A DNA stretch of 36,033 nucleotides from Streptosporangiaceae bacterium (GTDB lineage: Bacteria > Actinomycetota > Actinomycetes > Streptosporangiales > Streptosporangiaceae): positions 1-36,033 of the forward strand of contig JASHPR010000002.1 in NCBI GenBank assembly GCA_030038015.1, given 5' to 3'. The notes under the pieces are model-generated. The model ran no database searches. It saw nothing but the letters and a program-made list of their open reading frames with translations, and had not been told where the DNA came from. Made by a program: the position numbers and the translations under genes. Shown piece by piece: positions 23,311-33,760 of the stretch; the first letter of the stretch is position 1, and each line of letters opens with the position of its first letter.

Positions 23311-24087
23311 ATGTGGGATCCGGGCCAGTACCAGCACTTCGCTGACGAGCGCTCGCGGCCGTTCTTCGATCTGCTCGCCCGGGTGGGCGCCCAGGATCCC
23401 CGCCTGGTCGTGGACCTGGGCTGCGGCCCCGGGACGCTGACGGCCACCCTGGCCAGCCGGTGGCCAGGCGCGCAGGTGCACGGCATCGACAGCTCGGCGG
23501 AGATGATCGAGGCCGCGCGGGCCCTGCCGGCCGCCCAGGGCCACCGGCTCAGCTTCGCCCTCGGGGATGTCAGGGAATGGGAGCCGGGCGGCGGCGTGGA
23601 CGTGATCGTCTCCAACGCCGTGCTGCAGTGGGTCCCCGACCACCTGAGCGTGCTGGCGCGGTGGGCCGGCTTCCTGGCCGAGGGCGGGTGGCTGGCGTTC
23701 CAGGTCCCGGGCAACTTCGGCCAGCCGAGCCACGCGGCCCTTCGCGAACTGGCGGGCAGTGGCCGCTGGCACCCGCTGCTGGCCGGCGTCTCCCTGAACC
23801 GGCAGTCGGCGGGCCCGGCCGAGTACCTGGACCTGCTGGCCAGGGCGGGCCTCGCGGTCGATGCGTGGGAGACCACCTACCTGCACCTGCTGCACGGGGA
23901 CGACCCGGTCCTCGACTGGTACAAGGGAACGGGCCTGCGCCCGGTGCTCGCGGCGCTGCCGCCCGGCCAGGCCGCGGAGTTCCTTGACCAGTACCGGGCC
24001 CGGATGCGCGAGGCCTACCCGGCCGCCCCGTACGGCACCGTTTTCCCGTTCCGGCGCGTGTTCGTCGTGGCGCGGCGGCTTCCCTGA
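23311..24087 (+). CDS. tam: Trans-aconitate 2-methyltransferase
   Basis: A 258-residue class I methyltransferase matching Tam along its length. It would methylate trans-aconitate, a toxic isomer formed from cis-aconitate, using SAM in the cytoplasm. The signature N-terminus MWDPGQYQHFADERSRPFFD is followed by motif I VVDLGCGPGTLTATLASRWP, GIDSSAEMIEAARA (motif II), SNAVLQWVPDH (the Tam-typical NAxLQWxPDH) and the C-terminal AYPAAPYGTVFPFRRVFVVA. The sequences WETTYLHLLHGDDPVLDWYK and GTGLRP are also diagnostic. GGGAG lies five bases before the ATG. The doubled palindromic motif upstream indicates regulation, perhaps with other citrate-cycle genes. Confidence 0.94.
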   Translation: MWDPGQYQHFADERSRPFFDLLARVGAQDPRLVVDLGCGPGTLTATLASRWPGAQVHGIDSSAEMIEAARALPAAQGHRLSFALGDVREWEPGGGVDVIVSNAVLQWVPDHLSVLARWAGFLAEGGWLAFQVPGNFGQPSHAALRELAGSGRWHPLLAGVSLNRQSAGPAEYLDLLARAGLAVDAWETTYLHLLHGDDPVLDWYKGTGLRPVLAALPPGQAAEFLDQYRARMREAYPAAPYGTVFPFRRVFVVARRLP

Positions 24088-24154
24088 CCTAACCCCCACA
24101 GCCAGCCGCGGTCCAAACGCCCTGGCCATGCGGGACCGGGAGTGAGCGGGGCCG

Positions 24155-24439
24155 CTACCCCCTGAAGTGATCGACGATCCGGCGGGCGTACCAGGGCTCC
24201 CACGCCTCATCGGGGCCCTCGGCCGTGTACTGCTTGTCCAGGCCCACGAGCACGTAGATCAGTTCGCTTCGAACCGGCGTGACACCGAGATGCGCTGGCA
24301 GCTCGGAGAGGTTGATGAGCCAGTCGGCATACCAGGATGCCCAGTCGTCGTCGGCCCCTTCCACGATCCGGTACACGCGATGGTGCAGTTCGGCCGCCTC
24401 GTGCAGCAGGCCGGCGACCTGATCCAGCGTGGACGCCAT
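24155..24439 (-). CDS. Small conserved hypothetical protein
   Basis: A 94-residue, Trp/Asp/Glu-rich helical protein: STLDQVAGLLHEAAELHHRV, then DDDWASWYADWLINLSELPA, HLGVTPVRSELIYVLVGLDK and EPWYARRIVDHFRG. I have seen similar proteins annotated as hypothetical in many bacteria; no function is known. The start at 24439 follows GGGAGG at five bases. The open frame upstream to 24646 is low-complexity and includes the 41-bp tandem repeat, so it is not coding. Divergent from the tyrosinase gene. Confidence 0.75.
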   Translation of the reverse strand: MASTLDQVAGLLHEAAELHHRVYRIVEGADDDWASWYADWLINLSELPAHLGVTPVRSELIYVLVGLDKQYTAEGPDEAWEPWYARRIVDHFRG

Positions 24440-24487
24440 CTCGCCCTCCCGTTCCGCTTGCTGGCGGATCTGACCGTACCAGTCATG

Positions 24488-24560
24488 GCCGGCGGAACGG
24501 CCGAGGCGGAGGAACGGGGGCGGTGCCAGCCGGCGGAACGGCCGAGGCGGAGGAACGGGG
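24488..24560. repeat. Tandem 41-bp repeat, two copies
   Basis: A 32-bp unit (24488-24519, beginning GCCGGCGGAACGGCCGAGGC) is repeated exactly at 24529-24560, with a 9-bp spacer. The spacer end GGTGCCA recurs after the second copy, giving a 41-bp tandem duplication. It lies in the leader of the leftward small gene and between it and the tyrosinase gene. It probably arose by slippage. Confidence 0.85.
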
Positions 24561-24726
24561 TGGTGGTGCCATCGCTGCTGCTGGACGGACGGCGTGGCCC
24601 CGCCACGTCGCTCGACCGCGGCAAGTCCGCCGATCCCGATGCCCAATGCCGATGCCCATGCCGCCGTCGGCTGTTCTGGTAACGTGTCCGCTGCTTATTA
24701 CCTTGGGGCCGGATTAGGGGGAGGTA

Positions 24727-25608
24727 ATGGCGGACAGCGTCGTCTTGCGCATGAGTGTCGAGTATTGCGATATTGCCGCGCTCAGGGACGCCTACGGCAA
24801 GATGCAGGCACTGAGCCCTACCGACAACCGCAGCTGGATCCACTGGGCGGACATACACGGGTTCCCCGACTACGACTGCTGGCATCATGCCATCGAGGGG
24901 CCCGCGCAGCACCGGTTCCCGTACGACCTGTTCCTGCCGTGGCACCGCGCGTACCTCGTGTACTGGGAGAACGTGGTCAGGGACCAGAACACCGACGCCA
25001 TCCCGCCGTGGTGGGACTGGACGTCGCCGAGGTCGCACGAGATCGGCGTGCCGGAGGCATACACCCGGCCGACGATCAACGGCGACCCGAACCCGCTCTA
25101 CAACGGGCCCACCCCGAATATGCCCGACGACCCGGCCCGGCGGACCCGGCGGTTCCCCGGCGCCCCTTCGGAGCTGCCCGACGCATCGGTGATCACCCAG
25201 CTGCTCGGCCTCTCGGACTACAAGGATTTCTCCGCGCAGATCCAGGACGTGCATGATTTCATCCACGGATGGACCGGCGGGATCAACCCTGACAATCCCA
25301 GCCAGGGCGGCGACATGGGCAACATCCCGACCGCGGCCTTCGACCCCATCTTCTGGGCACACCACTGCATGATCGACCGGATCTGGTACCTGTGGCAGGT
25401 CAGGCACGGCGTGGACAACATCCCGCCCAGCTACCTGGACCTGAAGCTCGCCCCCTTCGGGTACGCGGTCAAGGACGTCCTGGACATCGGCTCCCTGGGG
25501 TACGAGTACGTGTCGTCCGCGGCCTCGGCTCCGGGCCCGGCCGCAGCGGCGGCGCCGCAGGCAGGCGGGGCGCAGGCAGGCGGGGTGCAGGCAGGGAGTT
25601 CGTCATGA
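24727..25608 (+). CDS. Tyrosinase family copper oxidase
   Basis: A 293-residue type-3 copper protein that would oxidise phenols or catechols with O2. CuA ligands by pattern are H44 (WADIHGF), H62 (AQHRFPY) and H73 (LPWHRAY). C51 in DCWHHA lies where plant-type polyphenol oxidases form a Cys-His thioether. CuB ligands are H176 and H180 in VHDFIHG, and H212/H213 in DPIFWAHHCMIDRIW. There is no signal peptide. The last 30 residues are an Ala/Gly/Pro linker with an AQAGGVQAG-type repeat. GGGGGAGG stands directly before TA-ATG. The stop TGA overlaps the next start as ATGA, coupling it to the Cys/His-rich partner. It lacks the MelC1-type caddy gene of Streptomyces. Confidence 0.93.
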   Translation: MADSVVLRMSVEYCDIAALRDAYGKMQALSPTDNRSWIHWADIHGFPDYDCWHHAIEGPAQHRFPYDLFLPWHRAYLVYWENVVRDQNTDAIPPWWDWTSPRSHEIGVPEAYTRPTINGDPNPLYNGPTPNMPDDPARRTRRFPGAPSELPDASVITQLLGLSDYKDFSAQIQDVHDFIHGWTGGINPDNPSQGGDMGNIPTAAFDPIFWAHHCMIDRIWYLWQVRHGVDNIPPSYLDLKLAPFGYAVKDVLDIGSLGYEYVSSAASAPGPAAAAAPQAGGAQAGGVQAGSSS

Positions 25609-26063
25609 TCGTCTCCACCATCTGCACGTCGCCGCCGATCGCCGTGGATGCCCTCGACCGCGATTTCACCAGGGCCGACATCCAGTTCCTCGGCCTGGAC
25701 CACTCCGGCGCCTCGTTCGAGGGGCGCGTGTTCCTGAACAACCCCGGCGCGGACGGCAGCACCGGCAAGACGGCAGCCAGCGGGTACGCGGGCTCCTTCC
25801 ACATCTTCGGGCACGGCGGGTGCTTCGGCGACGAGGGCCACTGCGAGGTGCGGCCACGGCGGACCTACGACCCGAGGCCCGCGCACCACCTGACGCCGGC
25901 GGCCAAGACGGTGATCGCCACGGAGGCGGTGAGCGCCGCGCTCGCCAGCGGCGCGCAGGCGCTGACCGTCACCGTCGTGCCCGTGGTGACCAGCCTCACC
26001 GAGAAGTGCGGCCCCGGGGATGTGCTGCGCTTCGAGTTGGTCCGGATCGTGACGTACCGCTAG
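25605..26063 (+). CDS. Cys/His-rich protein coupled to tyrosinase, polyphenol oxidase C-terminal-domain-like
   Basis: A 152-residue beta-rich protein: FTRADIQFLGLDHSGASFEG, RVFLNNPG, SGYAGSFHIFGHGGCFGDEG then HC, and near the end ALTVTVVPVVTSL and DVLRFELVRIVTYR. The SGYAGSFHIFGH segment and closing strands resemble the C-terminal shielding domain of plant and fungal polyphenol oxidases (KFDV domain type: FAGSFxxVPH...VxLVPR). H66, H70, C73, H79 and C80 could bind copper. Its ATG overlaps the tyrosinase stop (ATGA), and the tyrosinase ends in a flexible linker, so it looks like that domain made as a separate chain. A copper-loading or shielding role is inference. Confidence 0.7.
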   Translation: MIVSTICTSPPIAVDALDRDFTRADIQFLGLDHSGASFEGRVFLNNPGADGSTGKTAASGYAGSFHIFGHGGCFGDEGHCEVRPRRTYDPRPAHHLTPAAKTVIATEAVSAALASGAQALTVTVVPVVTSLTEKCGPGDVLRFELVRIVTYR

Positions 26064-26088
26064 CCCGCCGCCTGGCACCGCTCTTTCA

Positions 26089-26137
26089 TGATCGTGGCTG
26101 ATTGGCGACGAATACGGTCACCAAACAACCACGATCA
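26089..26137. terminator. Long imperfect hairpin between convergent genes
   Basis: TGATCGTGGCTGATTGGCGAC (26089-26109) pairs with 26117-26137 (GTCACCAAACAACCACGATCA), 18 of 21 positions complementary, around a 7-base loop. It lies between the rightward tyrosinase operon and the leftward APC permease gene, where a bidirectional terminator is expected. No long T-tract follows. A REP-like repeated element is an alternative. Confidence 0.55.
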
Positions 26138-26212
26138 AGGAACGCTGCCGACGGGCGGGCCGCCAGCCCGCGCCGCCACCGGCACTTGCGCCTGCCGGCA
26201 GGGAAAGGCGGC

Positions 26213-27727
26213 TCAGTCGTCGGCCGGGTAGGCCGGCACCTCGGCAGGCACGCGGCCGGCCGGCAGGCCCAGGTCCTGCGCCAGCCCCGCGCCGACCCGG
26301 CGGACCAGCCTGGGCGAGAACGCGATCACCGCCGCCCCGATCACCAGCCAGGCCAGCAGCATGTAGGGGAACATGTTGTACGGGAACGCCGGCGCCGGGT
26401 AGACGTTGGCGTACAGCACGTAGCCGACGAGGATCACCGCGATCGCGGGCAGGACGCCGCGCCACTGCGGCACGCCGAGGCTGCGGTCGAAGACCGCCCG
26501 GGTCGCGCCGACGTTGACCAGCCCGTACCCGACCAGGATCGCGAGCGTGCCGAGCGTTCCCAGGTACTGCCAGACCTCGAGGCCGGTGGCGCCGAGCGCC
26601 CTGAGGATGAGCAGGCAGATCACGTTGGCGGCCATGACCACCACGACCGCGGGGCGCGGCGAGCCCGACGGCTGCGACACCCGGGCCAGCGGGGACTTCG
26701 GCGCGCCGTCGCGGGCGACCGCGTAGATCAGCCGGGTCCCGGCCACCGCTGCCCCGAGCCCGGCGCCGAACGCGCTGAACGCCGCGCCCAGCTCGATCAG
26801 GTCGCGCATCGCCCCGCCCACGTACACATCGGCGAGCTGGAACAGCGGGCCGCCCGAGCCGGCGAACGCGGCCGAGCCCTTCGCGGTCGCGCCGAACCCG
26901 AGCGACTGCACGGCGATGCACGCGATGTAGAACACGGCCAGCGCGACCACCGAGGAGCCGATCGCCCGGGGGATGGCCTTCTGCGGGTTCTGGGCCTCCT
27001 CGCCCAGCGCCCCCGCGCCCTCGAACCCGGCGAACGCCAGGAAGCCGAACACCGACCCGAGCAGCAGGGCGTGCACGTTCACCCCGGACGGGAGGGTGAA
27101 GATGCTGCCGGTCAGGGTGCCGCCGTTCAGCCCGTGGCCCTGCCCGACCTTCACCACGACGACCACCATCAGCGCGATGATCAGCGTGACGGTCACGGAC
27201 TCGATGTAGAGCAGCGCCCGGGTGGACCGCTTGATCACCCCGGCGCAGAACGCCCAGATGATCACCGTGATGGGCAGCGCCAGCCAGATCCAGTCGGCGC
27301 CCTTCCACCACCCGATGTCCTGCAGCACGCCGGCCAGGAAGTAGCCGGACGCGGCGGCCGACGCGGGCACGAACACGAAGTACATCAGGCACATCGCCCA
27401 GCCGGAGAACACCCCGAGCCGCGGCCCGAGCGAGGCGCCGACGAAGCCGTAGACCGACCCGGCGTGGTTGTACTTCCGGGTCAGCAGCATGTACCCGTAC
27501 CCGATGAGGCAGCAGGTCACGCCCGCGAACACGAACGACAGCGCGGCCCCGCGGCCGACAAGGGCGGCCACCCCGGGACCAGAGAACGACATGGCCAGCG
27601 CCGGGGACATCGCGCCGACCGACAGGCCGATCGCCTCCCAGACGTGCAGGTTGCGCTTCAGCCCGTGATCGGTGATGTGGCCCGGCGCGGTTGCCGGGTA
27701 CCCGGCCTGGCCACGGGTCTCGCTCAT
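26213..27727 (-). CDS. APC superfamily amino acid/amine permease
   Basis: A 504-residue integral membrane transporter with about 12 hydrophobic helices. Family features are the N-terminal HVWEAIGLSVGAMSPALAMS (helix 1 with the unwound Gly-Ser stretch), AFAGFEGAGALGEEAQNPQK then AIPRAI (helix 6 and the conserved E-E-x-x-N-P), and RLIYAVARDGAPKSPLARVS before helix 9. It would bring in an amino acid or amine by proton or sodium symport. GGGAGG lies seven bases before the ATG. It has its own promoter, which overlaps the end of the broken Rieske fragment. Its place beside oxygenase remnants and a TetR gene suggests that it once fed that pathway; the substrate is unknown. Confidence 0.93.
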   Translation of the reverse strand: MSETRGQAGYPATAPGHITDHGLKRNLHVWEAIGLSVGAMSPALAMSFSGPGVAALVGRGAALSFVFAGVTCCLIGYGYMLLTRKYNHAGSVYGFVGASLGPRLGVFSGWAMCLMYFVFVPASAAASGYFLAGVLQDIGWWKGADWIWLALPITVIIWAFCAGVIKRSTRALLYIESVTVTLIIALMVVVVVKVGQGHGLNGGTLTGSIFTLPSGVNVHALLLGSVFGFLAFAGFEGAGALGEEAQNPQKAIPRAIGSSVVALAVFYIACIAVQSLGFGATAKGSAAFAGSGGPLFQLADVYVGGAMRDLIELGAAFSAFGAGLGAAVAGTRLIYAVARDGAPKSPLARVSQPSGSPRPAVVVVMAANVICLLILRALGATGLEVWQYLGTLGTLAILVGYGLVNVGATRAVFDRSLGVPQWRGVLPAIAVILVGYVLYANVYPAPAFPYNMFPYMLLAWLVIGAAVIAFSPRLVRRVGAGLAQDLGLPAGRVPAEVPAYPADD

Positions 27728-27783
27728 CTGTTTACCTCCCGCCGGCTGCCGGGGCTGCCCCGCGTGGAATGGGGTTGCGAGAA

Positions 27784-27812
27784 ACGATATGTCCCCAGGC
27801 CGAAATGATCAA
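27784..27812 (-). promoter_or_regulatory. Promoter of the APC permease gene
   Basis: On the minus strand, TTGATC (27812-27807) and TATCGT (27789-27784) are 17 bases apart, about 57 bases upstream of the permease ATG. The -35 overlaps the stop codon of the Rieske remnant, so the permease can be transcribed on its own. Confidence 0.5.
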
Positions 27813-28406
27813 TGGTCTGGAATCTGGCCCGCTGGGAGCCGGGCTGACACGTAGCGCCCCACGTCGGCGCTGGGCTGCTCCATCGGGGCCAGGTAGCCGG
27901 TCGTGAACATGCGCGACCGCATGCCATCCTGCACCTGCTCGCAGATCGACCAGTCCTGCCTGTTGACGAGATCCCAGAACGCTACGGCGTCTCCCGGGTC
28001 GAAGCCGTCACGGCCGATCTCGTCCGGGTGGAACAGGAAGTCGCAGACCACCGTGGTGTGCCCGGCGTCATGCGGCCACACCGTGAACGCCGCCACGTGG
28101 TCGGCGGACAGGCTGAGCATGAGGTTGGGCAGCACGAGTTCGCCGTGGTGTCGCGTTCTGGCTTTCCCGGAGAGCCCGGGGAACGGCGCGCGGCTGGTCG
28201 TCCCGGTCACCGTGAAGGTCCAGGCGCCATCGCGGTGCGGGATGCCCGCGTCCCAGTCGAGATCGCCGCCGCCGCGGGCAAACGCGGGCACGAGCGCGCA
28301 CAGCTCGGGGTGAACCGGGCCGCAGTGGTAGCACTCGTTGCAGTTCTCCAGGATCACCTTCCAGTTCGCGGCGACCCGGTAGACCAGGCGGTGCCCGGTG
28401 CGCAGC
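27809..28406 (-). pseudogene. Rieske oxygenase alpha-subunit remnant, catalytic domain only
   Basis: About 198 residues of the C-terminal catalytic half of a ring-hydroxylating/choline-monooxygenase-type alpha subunit. Visible: LRTGHRLVYRVAANWKVILE, the 2-His iron motif NECYHCGPVHPEL (H-x4-H), VWPHDAGHTTVVCDFLFHP and DLVNRQDWSICEQVQDGMRS, carrying the third-ligand Asp region. The N-terminal Rieske domain with its CxH...CxxH cluster ligands is gone. The frame upstream of about 28406 reads as nonsense, because the DNA there belongs to the FAD oxidoreductase gene in another frame. Without the cluster the protein could not receive electrons. The missing part corresponds to roughly 150-180 residues. 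Confidence 0.85.
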
Positions 28407-28665
28407 TGCGCAGCCCGTGGCGGCCCAGGCGCAGCTCGCCGATCACCTCGGGCCGCAGCATCGACGCGATGTACGAGGTGGTCGACGCGCGGCAGCCGGG
28501 CGCGATCTCCTCGGTGACGCAGCAGCCGCCCGGCACGTCGCGGCGCTCGAGCACCAGCGTGGCCAGGCCTGCTCGGGCGAGCACCGCACCGGCGGTGAGG
28601 CCGTTGTGCCCGGCGCCGACCACGACGGCGTCCCAGCGCGTGCGTGCCTGCGTTGCGGTCAGCAT
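28407..28665 (-). pseudogene. N-terminal fragment of a phytoene-dehydrogenase-like FAD oxidoreductase
   Basis: A good start (ATG 28665, GGAAG five bases upstream) leads into WDAVVVGAGHNGLTAGAVLA, the FAD-binding GxGxxG loop, then LVLERRDVPGGCCVTEEIAP and TTSYIASMLRPEVIGELRLG, characteristic of NAD(P)/FAD-dependent oxidoreductases of the COG1233 (CrtI-like) type. After HGLR (ends near 28409) the frame enters the Rieske gene out of frame and stops at 28354. At the join the 6-mer GCGCAG occurs twice (28401-28406 and 28409-28414), which suggests a microhomology deletion. About 400 residues of this enzyme are missing. Confidence 0.85.
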
Positions 28666-28709
28666 TCTGACTTCCGGTCATCTAACTGTGCGGCGTGATG
28701 ACAAGTATG

Positions 28710-28738
28710 ATTGACGCTCTGAGCATGTCAATATACAT
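28710..28738 (+). promoter_or_regulatory. Divergent promoters overlapped by an inverted repeat, candidate TetR operator
   Basis: ATTGAC (28710-28715) and GTCAAT (28727-28732) form an inverted repeat. Rightward, TTGACG (28711) with TATACA (28732-28737) could serve the TetR gene, though the spacer is only 15. Leftward, TTGACA (28731-28726) with CATACT 16 bases on could serve the FAD-oxidoreductase gene. A repressor bound between them would shut both, as is usual for TetR family control. Confidence 0.5.
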
Positions 28739-28766
28739 CCCAGTGCGCTGAACTCTGAGACGGTCT

Positions 28767-29462
28767 ATGACTTCTGGTCAGACTCTGGCCCGCGCTGGCC
28801 GTACCCCCGTGGCGCCCGCCGCCCCGGTACGGGCGGCGGCGCGGCAGCGTGCCAGGCAGCAACGGATCCTCGGTGTGGCCCTGCGCCACTTCGCCGAGCG
28901 CGGTTACGAGGGCGTGCGGATCGAGGAGATCGCCAGGGAGGCGGGCGTCGCCAAGGGCGCGGTATTCGGCTATTTCGGCAGCAAGGCCGGGCTGTTCCTG
29001 GCCGCCTACCAGGCCGCGGCGCGCTCGTTCAGCCGCTACCTGGACGCCCCGCCCGAGGTGCTCGGCGATGGCTTCTTCGCGGTCATCGGCTACTGGATCT
29101 CCCGCACGCCGCGCCTGGTCCACGAGGACTGGCTGCCGTACCGGGTGACCCTCATCGGCAACTACTGCTCCAGCCTGCAGCTGCGGCGGGAGATCACCCA
29201 GTTCCTGCTGCGCGAGGACCCTTACGGCACCCAGGCGTTCGTGCAATTCGGCATCGAGCGCGGCGAGGTCCGCACCGACATCGACATGAAGATGATCGTG
29301 TCCCTGGTCGACTGGCTGATGGACCGCTGCCAGGACGCGATCGTCACCGAGGAACTCGACCCTGGCCTGTTCGGGTCGGCCACACAGCCCGCGCCAGCGC
29401 GCGACCTGCGGGTCCGCCAGTTCGTTGAGCTCCTGCGCGGCGCGGTCGGGGCCAGGTCCTGA
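28767..29462 (+). CDS. TetR/AcrR family transcriptional regulator
   Basis: A 231-residue one-component repressor. After a 25-residue Ala/Pro/Arg-rich tail, the helix-turn-helix lies at about 33-75 (QRILGVALRHFAERGYEGVR, IEEIAREAGVAKGAVFGYFG then SKAGLF). Residues about 85-210 form the ligand-binding helical domain, with Trp/Tyr-rich segments (GYWISRTPRLVHEDWLPYRV, IVSLVDWLMDRCQDAI). It is divergent from the FAD-oxidoreductase/Rieske remnants, with an inverted repeat over the shared promoters, so it most likely controlled that oxygenase unit. Since the enzymes are broken, it may now regulate only itself or the permease. Ligand unknown. Confidence 0.92.
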   Translation: MTSGQTLARAGRTPVAPAAPVRAAARQRARQQRILGVALRHFAERGYEGVRIEEIAREAGVAKGAVFGYFGSKAGLFLAAYQAAARSFSRYLDAPPEVLGDGFFAVIGYWISRTPRLVHEDWLPYRVTLIGNYCSSLQLRREITQFLLREDPYGTQAFVQFGIERGEVRTDIDMKMIVSLVDWLMDRCQDAIVTEELDPGLFGSATQPAPARDLRVRQFVELLRGAVGARS

Positions 29463-29482
29463 CGCGCCGGGTCCGGGCGGGG

Positions 29483-29797
29483 CTAGGTGATGGCCGCGCA
29501 GGCCTTGGGCTGGCAGGCGCCGATGGCCATGCGCACCGTCTCCAGGTACTCGGCGCTGTGCGCCCCCCGGCCGGATCGCCACGTGGCCCACACCTGGTCG
29601 CGGATCTGCTTGGGGACCAGGTACCAGTGTGTGCGGCACATCAGCCGCGACGGGTCGATCTGATCACGGCAGCCGGGAACCGGGCACCGGCCCGGGCGGC
29701 CAGAACGCGGTAACCCAGCCAGCCTGCCGCATGGACCGCGGCCCCGCCCGCCAGGGACCGCCGTGGTAGTTCGCTCTTCCCCTGATTGGGTGGCCAT
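29483..29797 (-). CDS. Small CPVPGC-motif zinc-binding-like protein, copy 1
   Basis: A 104-residue protein. After a Gly/Arg-rich N-terminus comes C38-PVPG-C43, then C54-RT-H57 in SRLMCRTHWYLVPKQIRDQV, followed by WATWRSGRGAHSAEYLETVR. C-x4-C-x10-C-x2-H looks like a zinc site. This protein type is familiar from filamentous actinobacteria but has no assigned function. GGGAGGAG seven bases before ATG 29797 fixes the start; the open frame to 29869 is longer but unsupported. It is followed upstream by a paralogue in the same orientation, 180 bp away, and is convergent with the TetR gene. Confidence 0.8.
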   Translation of the reverse strand: MATQSGEERTTTAVPGGRGRGPCGRLAGLPRSGRPGRCPVPGCRDQIDPSRLMCRTHWYLVPKQIRDQVWATWRSGRGAHSAEYLETVRMAIGACQPKACAAIT

Positions 29798-29977
29798 GAC
29801 ACTTCTCCTCCCCGCCCGCTGATGACCGCAACAGTACGGCACACTTCTGACGGTTTCCTTCAATATCACCGCGTGTAAGCTGCGCGATCGCTACCGGTGG
29901 CCAGCGGCAGCGGCACTGCACACACTCCGCTGCCCCCTCAAGCGCTATGTACTTATCAGACCGGAATGCAGGAAATG

Positions 29978-30340
29978 TCACCCTCGCGGTTCCGGGCGCG
30001 GCGCGGGCAGCAGCCGCATCCGGACAAGCCGCCGCCGCCAGCCGGGCAGCCGGGCCACCTGGCAGGCGGCGATGGCCGCCAGCACGGCCTGCTGGTGCTC
30101 GCGGCTGCCTGCTCGCTGCCCGGATCGCCACGTCCGCCACACCAGGTCCCTCAGCTTCCTGGGCACCAGGTACCAGTCACGGCGGCACATCAGGCGGGTC
30201 TGGTCGATCTCCTCGCCGCACCCCGGCACGGGGCAGCGGCCGGCGCGCACCGGTAACCCGGCCGGCTGGCCCCCGGGCCCCCGGCCGCGGCCTCGCGGCG
30301 GCGCCGCTGCGGTCTGGCGTTCTGCCAGCTGGCTGGTCAT
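29978..30340 (-). CDS. Small CPVPGC-motif protein, copy 2, one ligand altered
   Basis: A 120-residue paralogue of the neighbouring protein. The shared core is GRCPVPGCGEEIDQTRLMCR, then RDWYLVPRKLRDLVWRTWRS. C36, C41 and C52 are kept, but the His of the C-x2-H pair is Asp (D55). The C-terminus is longer and very basic (GWRRRLVRMRLLPAPRPEPR), suggesting nucleic-acid or membrane contact. GAGGAG seven bases before ATG 30340 sets the start; a reading open to 30745 has no support. The pair looks like a local duplication with divergence. Function unknown. Confidence 0.8.
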   Translation of the reverse strand: MTSQLAERQTAAAPPRGRGRGPGGQPAGLPVRAGRCPVPGCGEEIDQTRLMCRRDWYLVPRKLRDLVWRTWRSGQRAGSREHQQAVLAAIAACQVARLPGWRRRLVRMRLLPAPRPEPRG

Positions 30341-30597
30341 GGTGCATCTCCTCGCATATCCAGCTAAGCACGACAACACCGCCCGGCGCATCCGGCATTC
30401 CCGCCAGGCACCGGCCGGTGCCCGCGGCGCCCGGGAAGCCTGCCACCTCCCGCTATGCAGGGGCGGCGGGCAGGCGTAGCGTGAGAACGAACCGGTGCGG
30501 CGCGGGGTTGCGCCCGCAAGGGCACAGGCGCGTGGCCCGGCCCACAGCTTCCTTCGGTAGCGAGTCCCGCCGCGGGGATGCGGCATCAGAGGGCGCC

Positions 30598-33753
<3,156 letters not shown>

Positions 33754-33760
33754 TTATTAC

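Noticed and set aside
24488-24560. CRISPR array
   Set aside because: Only two copies with a 9-bp spacer and no cas genes; a simple tandem duplication explains it.
26102-27808. A 568-codon plus-strand frame opposite the APC permease
   Set aside because: Composition (Arg/Gln/His/Asp-rich) is a shadow of the membrane protein on the other strand; no family match.
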